From Dirofilaria immitis (lineage: Eukaryota; Nematoda; Chromadorea; Rhabditida; Onchocercidae), in NCBI GenBank assembly GCA_024305405.1, contig JAKNDB010000068.1:4530001-4594000 (forward strand): a DNA stretch of 64,000 nucleotides, given 5' to 3'. Below, in pieces: positions 38,106 through 51,500 of the stretch; positions within the stretch are counted from its first letter, which is position 1, and each line of letters starts with the position of its first letter. The notes below the pieces were generated by a model, which was given only the letters and a program-made list of their open reading frames with translations, did not search any database and was not told the DNA's origin. The position numbers and the translations under genes are program-made.

Positions 38106-41100
38106 TTAGCTTGGACAATGTTTGTACCACCTCGGAAATGCCACTGTATCCTTAATGTTTAGGATACCGAACAAAGCCTGCATAAAACGTTCCAGACCAA
38201 TACCAAATCCTGCACTGGGTGGATGCCCATGTTGCCTCATTTCCAAATACCAGTCTAAAGAATCATCGCATCCACGGCCACGGAGTTCCTCTGAATCACG
38301 TTCCCTCAAAGAACCACCAGCTAGCTCACCAACAAATGGCGCCAACAAATCGAAACATTCTGCCTGTAATAAATAATTTAGCCAATTTGTTGATGATTTC
38401 ATTAAAATTCATATTTTTTTCTTTTCACTATGCGCAAATTGAAAATATTAATGCATTAGAAAAATAGCTGTTGGATAATGTCTATGCGTGGTCAACACTT
38501 TTAATAAATTAAGCAGAATAATATCATTTTTGAACAGCTAATATTGGTGATTCTTCTATCGACAGAAAAGCTTATGTTTCTAAATCAAAACAAAAGAAAA
38601 AAACAACAACACGGCTTTTACTTGATTGAAATAAAAAGTGTATACTCACATAATTGCCACTACGTTTCATGTAAAAGGCTTCTGCGTATGAGGGTAGCGG
38701 AGGACAAATAACGGGCCTGAACAGTGCTGCACCATGGATAACTCGTTCTCCTTGCTAAAACGACCTCCAGATATTATTTCACCCTTATTTTGCAATACGG
38801 TAACCACTTCATCATAATGGATGCGAGGAAACGGTTTCCGAGGACCATTAATCCACAAAAGTGATTGTACTTTTGCACTCTGAAAGAAAATCTTTGCTTA
38901 CATGTGATGACCAAGTAACCTGAAAGAAAATATCAGCACCAGGAATTATCTAAAACAATTTCCGAATTAATTCTCACTACACTTATACTTCCAGTACCTT
39001 AAGATCAAATCTATACAGGTATAATTTTCAAAAATAAGGAACTACGTGACCTCATCGCAAAAGATCTTCATCATTGCATTGAGTTCCTCTGTATCACAAT
39101 GGAGCATTCCATCCACCACATAATTAATGTAACGCTCCACCAAATCACATAACTGTTCTAAATCATCTGCAAACGCATATTCTGCTTCCAACATTCGAAA
39201 TTCTGCCAAGTGCTGACGAGTCTGCGAATGGTCAGCACGTAATGCAGGTGCAATTGTATATACTTTCGGTAGACTACTGTAGCAAATTATAGATATCACT
39301 ATTATGAAATTCAATCTTGGCATAAACTAAAAAACGTTTTTTAGGAACCGAAGCATTTTTTCTGTCCATGAAAGTGCCACATATATCTAAGCATACCCAA
39401 CAAAGGATTCCAAGTGTAGCTGACTCGAAACTGGCAAATAAACTGTAGAATCATCGAAATAATTTCGATTTTCCGCCTAAAAAATGAGAGAAAAAGGATT
39501 TGCAATAATCTAAATTCCTTGACTTTCAGTCCCCAGTAGCTAATGACTCATTTCTAAATATCCATGCATTATTGCAGAGATTCGGGAACTAAATATTTCG
39601 AGAAATAGTGAAATAAATTAACCTAATACATTGTAGAAGAAGAAATCAATCTCAATTTGGCTATAAAAGAATAATGCAGTGAAATTCTCCTTCATTATTT
39701 CGACACCATTTCTAATAATTAACTTTTTTTTCAATTATCGAATCAAATAACAGAGAAAAATGGAATTACTTATTTGATACCTGGACGGTAAATACGTTAC
39801 CAGCACCTTCGCAGTCGTTATGCGTTAAAAGCGGCGTATCTACATGAATGAACGACTCATTCTGAAATATCACTTTTCTAAATGTAATTTGAAATATAAT
39901 CTAGAAGCAATTGTTTCATAAAAAAACAATGCAATTTAAGTGCTAAGTGTTATTTCAAGATTCGATAGCTTGTGATAAATTTTGCAGCGATGATTAAAAC
40001 AACCAATTCAGTGGCTACTTCTTAAAAAGCAAAAAAAGGATAAAGTCTAAAACAAATAAAATTTTGCATGAATGATGCTGTGGCTTGTGTTTTAAAAAAC
40101 TTCAAACAATGTCTTTCTTCATAATCATTGAATGTTGATAGAAATAAAATGAAAAAATGAAAAAGAAACCTGGAAAAAGATCGACTCAATTGGTCCAGCA
40201 GAGACCGTAATCGCAACAGACACATGAATGGTACGGATTTCATGCGTAAATGATATTTCTTACGTGCAATATCAGCACAACTTTCTTCGTTAGGCAATTC
40301 GCTGAACTAAATTATGTCAACGTCATGGAAATCACATATGACAACTACCTTCGATCAACAAAAGTTTCAAATCTCGAACCAGCAAAAATATCCCTTTAAA
40401 ATTAAACATAATTTAATAGATTATTTACTGAAATAGTTGCAAAGTTCTCTTTAATCGTATCGCACTGAAAATATAATAAATATAGAAGAGCAGCTAGAAT
40501 GATAATGTGCAAACCAATCTTTGGTTCAACACACCTAGTTTATGTTACAGATAACACAAATTGCTTGGAATTATTTCATTTTACATAACAGTTACTATTT
40601 GAATATTTACCTTAATCTATATTTTAGATAAAAATTTAAAAGAAAAAACTTACCATTTTTTGTTGCAATCCAACAACTTCACAATTTGTTGCAAACAATT
40701 CCATGCTTTGCTGCTTACCGTGACTTTTACCCAATCACCAACGATGTCCACAGCACTACCTACTGGTACTTTAGGACAAATATTACGATCTACTATAGCC
40801 TGTATCGTCTTTAGCGAATACCCATCACTGACATGCACAAACAAGAATTTCCCACGTGTTTCAACTCGACGTGCCCATCCCTGAAAAATGATAACTCCAA
40901 AAAGAAAAAAAAACAGGAAGTTTTCAAATGAAAAAAAGTGCTTCATTTATATTCAAAATGACAAAAAATTAATCTTACAGAGTACTTTACGGGATAATAA
41001 TTGTATATAATATTCAGTAAATTTAAGTTCCTTTAAAGCTAATTTAATCTCTTTTGAAACAATCAAGCTTACTGGAACAAATATAATCCTATAAAGCTTC

Positions 41101-41279
41101 TGTCTCATATTATTATACAATATAATGTCATAGTCTTCGTTAACTTTAAAAGTATAAACAAAACATACATCTATGAAACTACAAACCTGTATTCGTATAT
41201 CTCTTAATTTTTGATTTATCTGTAGTAACGACGAAACAGTACGGGATTCAAGCAATCTTATGGCAGCTTTTATCGACAT
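38106..41279 (-). CDS. nars-2: Asparaginyl-tRNA synthetase, mitochondrial type, with three single-base deletions
   Basis: Class II synthetase that charges tRNA-Asn. Exons: 41279-41187, 40880-40654, 40306-40170, 39861-39781, 39476-39397, 39273-39051, 38879-38650, 38363-38106, for about 443 residues, the size of NARS2 proteins and lacking the long N-terminal extension of the cytosolic filarial enzyme. Visible parts are the OB-fold anticodon-binding start ([20 protein letters not shown]), [18 protein letters not shown], motif 2 ([16 protein letters not shown]) and motif 3 ([15 protein letters not shown]), with terminal [11 protein letters not shown]. Each of exons 2, 3 and 7 has lost one base in a homopolymer: TTTT 40725-40728, AAAAA 40174-40178 and AAAA 38673-38676. 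Adding one base in each restores both the family reading and the phase of the next splice. No other damage is seen. Confidence 0.93.
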
Positions 41280-43285
41280 TTCCTTTACTCTAATAATTGT
41301 TGCTATGTATGCTATCCAGCATACACCATTCTTGTATTTACTATTCTGAAATTTTTACTAATGAGATTAATGAATATTTCAAAAATATATCGAGGAAATT
41401 CTCGTCAGATTTGGTAACTCAATTTTTATATTTACTAAAAATGATAGTGCTCCATTTTAAGACAGACAAAAAGAATGATAAGAATTATTAAAGATGGAAA
41501 TCATAATGAGAATATGACAAAGATTCTTCATCAAATTTTCTGTCAATTTTTTATTAGAAAAAAAAACAAAAATAAAAGAAAATTCGCTAAAAATTCGTTG
41601 CACGTTTTATTTTATTCATAACATTATAAATATTGCATATATAATTCTCTTTAATCTTCAAATATAACATCATATATTATTAGCAATTCTTATCAATCCC
41701 TGCTCTCTCTTCTTAGACGCATTATCTATTTCTTTTTTTATACTTCTTTATCAATTTTTATTCTCTCATCAAATATAGTTCTTATTTTTAGCAATTATTA
41801 GTTTCTCCTTGCTTCAAATACAGCAACTATCATTTCTATCCCGTTACATTCTGAGTATTTCCATATCTTCATGCTATTTCTTCATTCTCAATCCTTCCAT
41901 AACTTTCCTCTTACTTAAATGACTTAACCCATAACTCACACTCCCGCAGAAACCGGGATGATCTCAATCATGGGATATGACTTTTGTCGCATCAACATCG
42001 CATGCAACAATGAGATGACTAGTTCTGATTGGTGTTAGTGAAGCTGAGAGTGGATCTGATTGCTGGTGCTGGTACTGTGTCTAGAGGTGATTCCATTTCC
42101 CTGTAATGGATTTACGAATAACTGTGTAATTAATCTGTTTAGGAGAAAGATGATACTTGGTTGATTATTCCTAATGCCAATTAGAATATATGGAAACGAT
42201 AAGCCAATTAGAACATATGGAGACGCTGGAGCATGTTGCATATTCATTAATGGGTGAGTATTTTAACCCTACCAAATGCTTTTTCAATTTGACTTATTGC
42301 ATTGTTTAATGCTCCTTGTTTATTATCATTTCTTCCATCTGAGCTGCTTGATTTTACTTGTTAATCATTTATTAATTTACATAACTTCCATATTAATTGA
42401 ATATGAATAACTTGTCAAGATTTTTAGTAACAAAGAACATTATGATAGAAAATTATGACAGCTTTATATCTAAATCAAGTATTTTAAAATTTAATCAAAA
42501 ATAAAATTTTTAAATGGTATATTACGGGGATCCTTTTACCATTAATCATGATAAATTATTATTTTATTGCAATGAAATCCTCGACGTAATGAAAGCATAA
42601 AAAGTTATCATGGCATGATGTGATATTTATTTGAGAAGTTTTAAGGTGAAGCACATGGCTAGTAACGAACAATTTTACAAATATCAAGCGAGTATTAAAC
42701 TATGGCAGTATGCTCAATAAATAGCTCTAATGACCGATTTTGTCAGTTCAATTTTTCAGAATCCTTTTTTAATGTGATGGGAATGAATTATTTCTGTTTA
42801 TGAAATTGGGAGAAATATTAAAAAGTGAAACTACTGATATTGATTTAGATATAAAGTTTTTGAATAAGTATCTTGCATCTATTTTAATATTATTGTCTAA
42901 TTTCAATAAAATAACCTCTTTTTTGCGTTATTATGCGAGATTTTTTCAAATCTTTTATATAGATTTTGATGATTGAAAATTTCTTGAATACCATTTAGAA
43001 TATCATTTGAGCTAAAAATTCAGTATTAATTCAAAGCAAATATCTTGCTACACTATGTTTGATCATATTTGCATAACTGTGAACTTTTATCTTTAAAGAA
43101 AATAGAACAAAATTTTTAGGGATTTTCGAAATTCTTGAAATTTAATGCTTCTTTACAACCCTATATAATTCATATCGTTTCACAAATTTGTTAGATTTTT
43201 TATTTTGCTGGTTTTTGATTTTTTAATTAGTTTTTAAATTAATTTTAATAAATATGCCGCACTTTTATATTTGAATTATTTTCAG
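41280..43285. other. Region upstream of AsnRS; 5' exons of the COMM-domain gene not resolved
   Basis: At 41940-42250 composition is more balanced, with open stretches on both strands and a 27-base direct repeat (GCCAATTAGAA-ATATGGA, at about 42178-42230), but no phase-consistent exon chain. A plus frame from about 42770 to 42975 is open for 68 codons without recognisable homology. Part of this region must contain the missing 5' exons of the COMM-domain gene. Confidence 0.4.
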
Positions 43286-43461
43286 TGAATGTTGGCGGTT
43301 CGAGTAAGTCAGATTCGTATGGTAAAATGTTCATGAATATTGAATTCCGAACACGAAATGAAGATGGAGAGATAAAATTACGAAACATTCGGATTTCGGT
43401 TTCCGAATTTGTCAGTTTCTTACAAGAACTGCTTAAAGTACAAGCAGAAAGTATAGAGTGA
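43286..43461 (+). CDS. Last exon of a COMM-domain protein (COMMD7-like), partial gene model
   Basis: After an ATTTTCAG acceptor the frame reads 58 codons to TGA and encodes VNVGGSSKSDSYGKMFMNIE, then a beta-strand pattern, ending ISVSEFVSFLQELLKVQAES. This matches the C-terminal half of the COMM domain (strand-rich segment, then the F-x-F-L-x-E-L helix). The spacing resembles COMMD7 best, by memory of the family. COMMD proteins form the Commander endosomal recycling complex and modulate NF-kB. The exon begins in phase 1, so at least one upstream exon exists, but I could not identify it in 41.3-43.2 kb. It is convergent with the RIM-binding protein gene. Confidence 0.6.
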
Positions 43462-44576
43462 TACTGTTCTGATTATCGCCTTATTTTGACTGGTAACTTT
43501 GATTATGTTGTATTTTTGATTCCGATAATAAATGGCATCTCAGTTAATGACTGCTTCCTTATTCCTTCATTCCCGACACGTATATCAGATTAATTGTTTC
43601 GTGCTGGTATTATAATAGTCGCACATTTTGCATATTTTGAATATTTGAAGAATAATTGAAAATTAAAAAAATCTCTTGAAAAGTCAGAAGTGATGTCTTT
43701 TTCATTTCAAAAAAGTATGCATGTATTTATTCCTGGCAAAGGTTCTGTGAAATATAAAAACATCATTCAAATATTATTTGATTAATCGATGTCCTTATAT
43801 TTTTGTCTTTTAAAAGAAAATTTCAAGCAGATTTTCCTTTGTTGCTTAGATTTGGAGTTTTGATGTAGCATTACATTTTTGTGCTACAATAAAGCAAAGA
43901 TTATTCTCGCAAATTCATCAATATTCATGTGTTTATGAAAATCTAGCAATATGATTGAACGATGATGTGATATAGTGGTTACGAAAATCATGAAATATTG
44001 ATATTTTGAATAGTTTATATCATCTAATAAAAACACTGTCACTTCTTCCATCTCAAGACTGTAATAATCGTATAATAATATATAATAGTAATGAAAATGA
44101 GTTGTAAGGAGCATCAAGTAAAAAAAAAAAACAAACATCCAGAATAAAAATACTAAGAGATGGTCTAATTGTCTTATGAAGATAGGAAAATGGAAAAAAT
44201 ATTAAATTTGTTGGCATTATTGAGTGTTGCATGTTAAAGTATAATACCAATAGATTAATAATAGCAATAGTAATGAAATTAGTAATAACGGTATTAAGCA
44301 ATAGTTATTGTTATTGTTGTCATTTGTAATGATTCAAAGAAAATTTTGTAATAATCCAAAACAAAGAATTAAAAGCAATCACAGATCCAAAATACGATTA
44401 TTTTATTTCTTCAGGATTTTTTCTGAAAACAAAATGAAACATTAATAATCAGGAAGTTTGCGGGATTTAATTGGAATTGAGGGATAATCTAATAAATTTC
44501 GATAGAGTGAGGAAGAAAATTAAGTATATCCCTGTTCAAATGTTGACGTTATTTTTTTCTTTTTTGAGTATTACCA
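43462..44576. other. Convergent intergenic region, no gene seen
   Basis: 3' flanks of the COMM-domain gene (plus) and of the RIM-binding protein gene (minus). The minus frames at 43884-44301 are Tyr/Leu/Phe-rich and look like chance. Confidence 0.55.
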
Positions 44577-47500
44577 CTAATAATTTCTAAATTTTTTCAA
44601 CAAAATTGTTTAAACAATGAACATTAACAATAATACCTTGGCAACACCTTCTTTTTGCCTGTTTGTGATGTTTTCCTGGCATTAGGAGTTGCCTTCGGAC
44701 CAATTTCACTTGGCTTTTTTGCTAATATCTTTTGGGTACTGGTTGCTACTCCACTTTTCGCTTTCGTGGATGCTTGTGGAACAAACTTGCCTGATGACGA
44801 TATTTGACTACCTTGACGAGCAGGCATTGACTAAAAATTACAATGTGTAGCTTCGTTATGACATTTTCTCTCCCTTGTTCAAATTACGAATAAAGTTATG
44901 AAAAAAAGAAACTAACTACCTGAATTGCATCATTTCAATACTATCCTTATTCTCTAAATTGGAAATAATGATATTTTCAGTTGAGGGCAATTTATCCTAA
45001 AATCATAATATATCCTGTATTTTTTTTTGTTTTGTTTATGAAGTTCCATAAATAAGTTGTATTAAGTAATATCGAAATGAAACAATTAATATTTTTATCT
45101 TTTATCATTAATGTTAAAAGATAATATTGCATGATATATTATTAACCAACCTTTTTTGCATTTTCTTGAAAAACAACACCCTTTGGTTTCGCTTGCTGCT
45201 CGGGAATGGGAATTGTAATTGGAGGCACTACTTGCGAGGATTGTTGTTGTTGTTGAGGTGGCATTTGTGTCGGCATCAACAAATTTGGTGTTGAAGTGTG
45301 CAAGAAATTTGATGGTACTAAACCACGAATACCATTTAATTCACCCATAAAGAAACCATCTTCATCCATTTCACCGTATACAGTAATCACATCACCAGCA
45401 TGGAATGATAGCTCAACCTAAAATTTTAATCGTTTATCAATAATCTTTACATGATAATCTCTCTTTCGGATGCATTTCTTCACAAGTTTTATCCTAATAA
45501 ATCAATTTCATAGTTATTCCCTTATCAAAATTGGCAATGATTTTCAACAATTGCATTTATCAATTAATATTTACAATCATTACTAACCTGTTCTGCATCA
45601 ACATTTGGACTTAATTCTCGTGAATCATAATCAAATTTAGCTACAAATTTCCGCACAGGCATACCACCATTAATTCTACTATGCCTTAAAAATTTTTTGC
45701 TTTATAATTTCGATATGGATTGGAGAAAATTTTTGAAAACATAAAAACTTTGAAATGAGAGATATCACTTTTTTCATACATTGATGCGATTTCCAAATTT
45801 TTGATGAAAAGTTATATTATTAAGAGGTTATATGATAATACGGTAAATCTTAGAAAATTTCAGGATAGTCATTTTAAATGAACCGCATATTTTTAATGAG
45901 CCTAGCGTACTTGCATGAAATGAGTTGCACGTTCTAGAGAAGCCCATGATAGTTGTAAGAGATGAATACGATATTTTATACAAGTCTAGGACAATCTCAA
46001 GAAATGAGCTGCATATTCTAAATGAATAGCTCTAAATGAGGCTAGCATAATCGCATGAAACGAGCTGCTAGGCATTTTTTTTTCTACTTCCTAATGTAGA
46101 AATATTTACCTTGAATCCTCAGTAGCTGCTTCAGATGGATAATAAGGTTGAGTACCACCGGCTAAAACATTATATTCTCGTATTGGTCCATGGCCCTTTT
46201 CGATTCTACTGTAATCAGTCCTTCTCTCGTAATTTCTCGCATCTCTCGCACCTTGTTCTGATTCTCGTTCCTTCCTTATTTCACGATATTCTGCTGCTTC
46301 ACGTTGATCCCTGTATTCACGGGTATCCCTATGATTAATTAACTATAATAAGTCATGCTTTGTAAATTTCCGTCAACCTGAGGGTTTGTTATATTTTTAT
46401 CATTCTGCTTAATCAAAAAGCTCAAGTTCCTTTTAATTTGGAACGGGCTAATTTTTGATTTGTCTTATTGTCCCATTGCTTCAATATTTCATTGGGCTTC
46501 TCGTTTTTCTAGTCTTTTCATGCACATATTATTCATCTTTTGTCCTCATTTACCTATAATCACGCATTCTTTGATCATCGTGTTCCTCCAGATAATCTCG
46601 CTCTCGTCTCGTCAGACTCGATTCACGCTGATATTTTGGATCTCGAAAATCACGGTAATCTCGTATATCTCGACCTTCTCGTATTTCACGATAACCACGC
46701 ATGTCTCGCTCCCGGGGATCTCGAGATCCTTCGGATTCATAGAATTCGGTCCTTTCGCGTTCTGATAAATCCCTTTCATCCATGTAATATTCTCGACGAT
46801 CCCGTTCAGCTGTTGTTTCACGAGGCCTTCAATTATAGGACTCATAAGCAACGTAATTCCAGATTTGAAAATTTGGATAAACTGAAGTTCAGATTAGTGG
46901 CTTCTAGCCAAAAATGAAATTCATCTGTCTTACAAACCTGTGATCACGTGTGTAACTGTAGTATTCACGTGTATGCCTTCCGTTCGGCGGATATATATCA
47001 TATTCATCAGTAGCAGCACCAGTTCCTCCTCTACCTCCATATTCACTTCTTGCGGAAAGCATTCGATAATCTCCGACAGGCATACGTCTGAATGGTGGTG
47101 CAAAATAATCACTTGATCTGTTAGGCAACGAATGATCACGTCGATCAATGGATGGATACTGATCACCATCCACTAATATCATTCTGAAAATACCCTTCAT
47201 GCATCTTAACCTAATCTATTTATGATTTAGTGATCATCTGTTGATGCTCATTTCATAGACAATGATTTTCTGTTACCTGCTGCGTGGTAGTCGACGATCA
47301 CTAGCATGATCATAACTTCGTGACTTCAATGAACCCCAACGCATCCGTCGTAAAGATGGTTCCAAGGATGTAGCAGCATCTGAACGACGTCGTTGAGGTG
47401 GCATCAAATCATCCTTAGCAATTTCGATAACCATATTCGAAGGGACAAGCCCGATACGATGGCCAATTTGTCCAGTATAAAAACCATCCTGATCAACATC

Positions 47501-48496
47501 TCCAAAAACCTAAATCAAAATCGCTTATATTGATTTGATTAATCTGAAATAAAAAATGAAGTGAGAAATACGATAAAAATAACAAATCACTTTAATTAGC
47601 TGATGCTTTCGGAACGAAAGTTCTTCCTGTTGTGCATTCGCATTTGGACTCATATGATGGGAATAATCAAATAAAGCCACAAACCACCTGTAATCAAAAT
47701 TTCGATTTTATGCAAATTTTGAGAAATGTCATTATTATAACTTCCTAGAAATATAATAGCAATATGGTGATAGCAAAAGTAATTATTAATAAGAAATGAT
47801 CATATGAATAATTTGATTTGCAAAATTTCAAAATTTCCTCTATGTATCATATGAAATTTAACCTTCAAGATTTAATTCCCTTTTTTTCTAATTTAAAAAA
47901 AATGAATGACCTGCATGAGTAATCATCGAGTGCCATAGGTCGAAGATCTGGCTCACTTCTTGTGCTACACAATTCTTCTGTGCGTACCCGTGCAACTGGA
48001 ACTGGTAGGAAATTTCCGCTTCGAGTAGGGAAATTTGCTAACGGACGTCCTGAACGATCATCTCCACGATTTCGTAAATAATGATCAAATCTATAAAATT
48101 TCAATCTAATAAAAAAATGGATCCTATCGAACTAGTAATAATCAATTCAGCATTAGATAATTTTTCTTAATTTTATTTTCGTTTTTTTTTAGCAATAAGA
48201 TGAGGTCAAAGTTCATGAGCAAAAAGAACTAATAAAAAGTGAAGGAAAAGAGGATATAAATATGATGAGTTGGTGGAAGAAGAAAGTAAACACTTTACTG
48301 AATTAAGCCATGCCTCTTATTATAACAGGCATAAATGAATGTATAATAAAATATAACTTAAGCATTTAGCATATAGCAATAAAATTATTAAGCTTTATTT
48401 TTATCATCACTCTTCTTTTTTTGCATGAACTTTTTTCTAATTGTTTCAAATATCAATAATTTTCTGTTTTTTTTCTTCTTCTTCACATCTCCTTCA

Positions 48497-48536
<40 letters not shown>

Positions 48537-51500
48537 CATCATATATATTTATTATATATATGACTAGATTGGAAAATTTTCAAATATACTTTGCTAATGT
48601 TTCCTTAACTGAAGCTTTCAAATCTCCCATATGAATACTATATATTTTATACGAGCCTAACTAAATAAGCAAAATTCATTTTCATACCTTATTTATAATA
48701 TTTCATCTTACGCCTACTACGATAATCATATCTTTCTTTAGCAATGATCAAAGTAGCATTTTACTATGAATTTTATTGATTAATTTTAAAAAAAATTGAA
48801 AAGATTTTTTTTAGGAATAATACTGAAGTTTTACCTTGCTCTAGAATTTTGTGATGCTACTGACCATGGTTGAATACGATGTTTTAGAAGATAGTTATGT
48901 TCCATCTCGAGAACACTTGGTTTTTCTTCGGTAGTTGTTAAATCACGACGTAATGCATGAGGATGAAAGATATAGTATTGATTTGGTGATTTCCATTGCT
49001 AAATTATTTCCAATGGTGACTTTTAAATGTTAAAAAAAGAAAATTTGAAATATATAAAAAAATTTGTAACGAAATTTACAAAAAATAACTAAAATTATAT
49101 TGTAGCAAAATATGAGAGGACAGTAACAATTGAATTTTTTTAATCTTGTGTGATAAGATTAACATAAGTTGGAATATCAATTTTCATTCCGCAGATATAA
49201 AGTTCTTTGGATTTCTTTCTAATTTGAATTTGAAAATAAAATTATGATTTCTTTTTTTGATTTTTGATTCAGTCAAAATTCTATCATTGAGATATCTAAT
49301 GAAAAACAAAATTAAAATTTGAATACAATCAAGCAAAAATTAAAAGAAGAAAAGCATGACGACAGAATTCGGATTTCAGATCAGAAATTTGGCAAATTTT
49401 TATTAGGCCATGAGATTTATAAATATTTCAAAAAAATATTTTTCATCGCATCAATTAGTGTTTAAAGTTGTTAAATATCAAAAGCATATCATTTATTGAT
49501 ATAAAAGTTTGCGTGATAAAAATTTTTAAACGAAACTGAAATTCATAAATTTGAAAAGATTATAATATTTGTGGAGAAATGATGAGCAAGGATAGTGCAC
49601 CGGTTAAAGTTTGATCTCTTCTGAAGATATCAATAATTAGGAAAATTGATTCATAGTTATTGGCAATTTATTTAATGATATGTTGATGAAATATGCAAAA
49701 ATTATTATCGATTAATAAAGTGATTAAAAATGATTAATTTTAAGACAAAATGTTGGAAAAGAAAAATATTTATTCATAATTTTGTTTTCAATAAATTATT
49801 CGAACGATTCATCGAAATATTTATTTCATTAAATTTAATTTAATTTACTAAACATTTAAAAGTGAACAAAGACATTTCAAGAAATCTGATCAAGCTGAAT
49901 TTAAAAATAAACCTCATGTAATGTGCCAGATGTTTGATAACTTTTCAATAATCCATCATAATTTATTCCAGCTGTACCAGAATACCCCAATTTACCATTT
50001 CCTGGGACATTGAGCAAAGGACTATTGGCGGCAGCTATACCTGTTGTAGTATAAGAATTTAATGTATTTGTTACCGGTACTGTCCCTAAACCAGCTAATT
50101 GTCCACCAACAGTCATTAATAGATCACTACTACCAGCGCTAGCACCGGTACCACCACCGCGACCACCACCACCACCACCACTACCACTATTACTTTGTAC
50201 CAACTGGTGATGTTCACCAATATGCATTTGATCGATACCTGAATACCTTGCCAACATGCTGCTACCTGAAAATCAATTCCTGCATTATAAAAAAATGGAT
50301 AATGTTAAATAAATTAAATTATTTTTGAGCAAATTTTCAATAAGTATAATATATTATAGGACTAACAAAAGGACTATACTATTTGTGGCCAAAAAATAGT
50401 CTGCAAATGAAAAGCTTAAAGCATTGCAGACTTTTAACAAAAGGACAATGCTACATGTCATCGAGAAATAGCTCTTATAAATGACATATGAATCGCTGAT
50501 GCTGTCAAATAAGTTTTGGAGCATCATAAAGTTTCATTCTCGAAATGAAGCAAAAAGACTGATAGAGACAAACCAGGCGTAATATGATGACTTCCATAAG
50601 CTGTTGTTGCAGATGGACGCGATATTATTATTGAATTGTTTAATAAATTGTCGGGAGTAGCAGTAGCAATTTTTCCCTGAGAAGTTTGCAAAGGTCAGTT
50701 GTTGTGGTCGTTACCATCGATTGTCCACCGGTAACATTCATCGGAACAAGGGATGGTATCTACAAAATATGCAAAAAAATTCGTCCTTTCTTATTATTGA
50801 TTTTTAATCACTTTATCATTATTTCAGAGAGAAAGACAGAGAGAGGGAAAAAGTAGGAAGAGTAAAAGATATTATCCGTATTGCATTTTGAATGATTTAA
50901 AATCATTTAAGATGAATGATATCAATTTGGAACTAAAATGACATGTTGTCGAGAATGAGATATTTAGTACATCTTTGATGAATCATTATGCTTAAAACTT
51001 TATGCCAAGATATTATTGATTTTAATAATTTCAAGCCAAACTACTTCCCTTTTTGTGTTTATTTATATATTTATCAGAAATAAAGAAAGAGAGAAAAAAG
51101 ATAGAATTAACGATCAGTCGACAATTATGTCCTATTTCGGAAATTTTAAAACTATTCATTAAGATTGATCATTTTTAAAATTCAAATATAAATGTTAGTT
51201 ATAAATACAACGTTCTAAATGAATTATAACTTGAAACAATGAATGAAAAAGATTTGTGGTAATTTATGATGCATATAATATTACAAAGTATAATATCTTT
51301 AATATGACTAAGTTCGAATTTGAAGATTAATTGATTGAAGTGATTGATTGATTGATTGATTGAAGATAAGACAAAAGAGAAGAAATTATAGCATACCAAC
51401 GAAGATCGTGTATCAGTAGCAGGTACTGTCTGAATTAAGTTAAGATGATTCGGTTGTATGCCAATTGTTGTAGTACGATTTGTAAGTTCGGTAGTATTGG

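Noticed and set aside
41297..41491. Plus-strand 64-codon frame just upstream of AsnRS, considered as a COMM-gene 5' exon
   Set aside because: No family similarity, no downstream donor in a suitable phase, and composition like chance AT-rich sequence.
46135..46917. Plus-strand open frames opposite 46.1-46.9 kb
   Set aside because: They are antisense to RIM-BP exons, whose biased Arg/Glu/Asp codons leave the opposite strand open. The minus-strand exons have matching splice phases.
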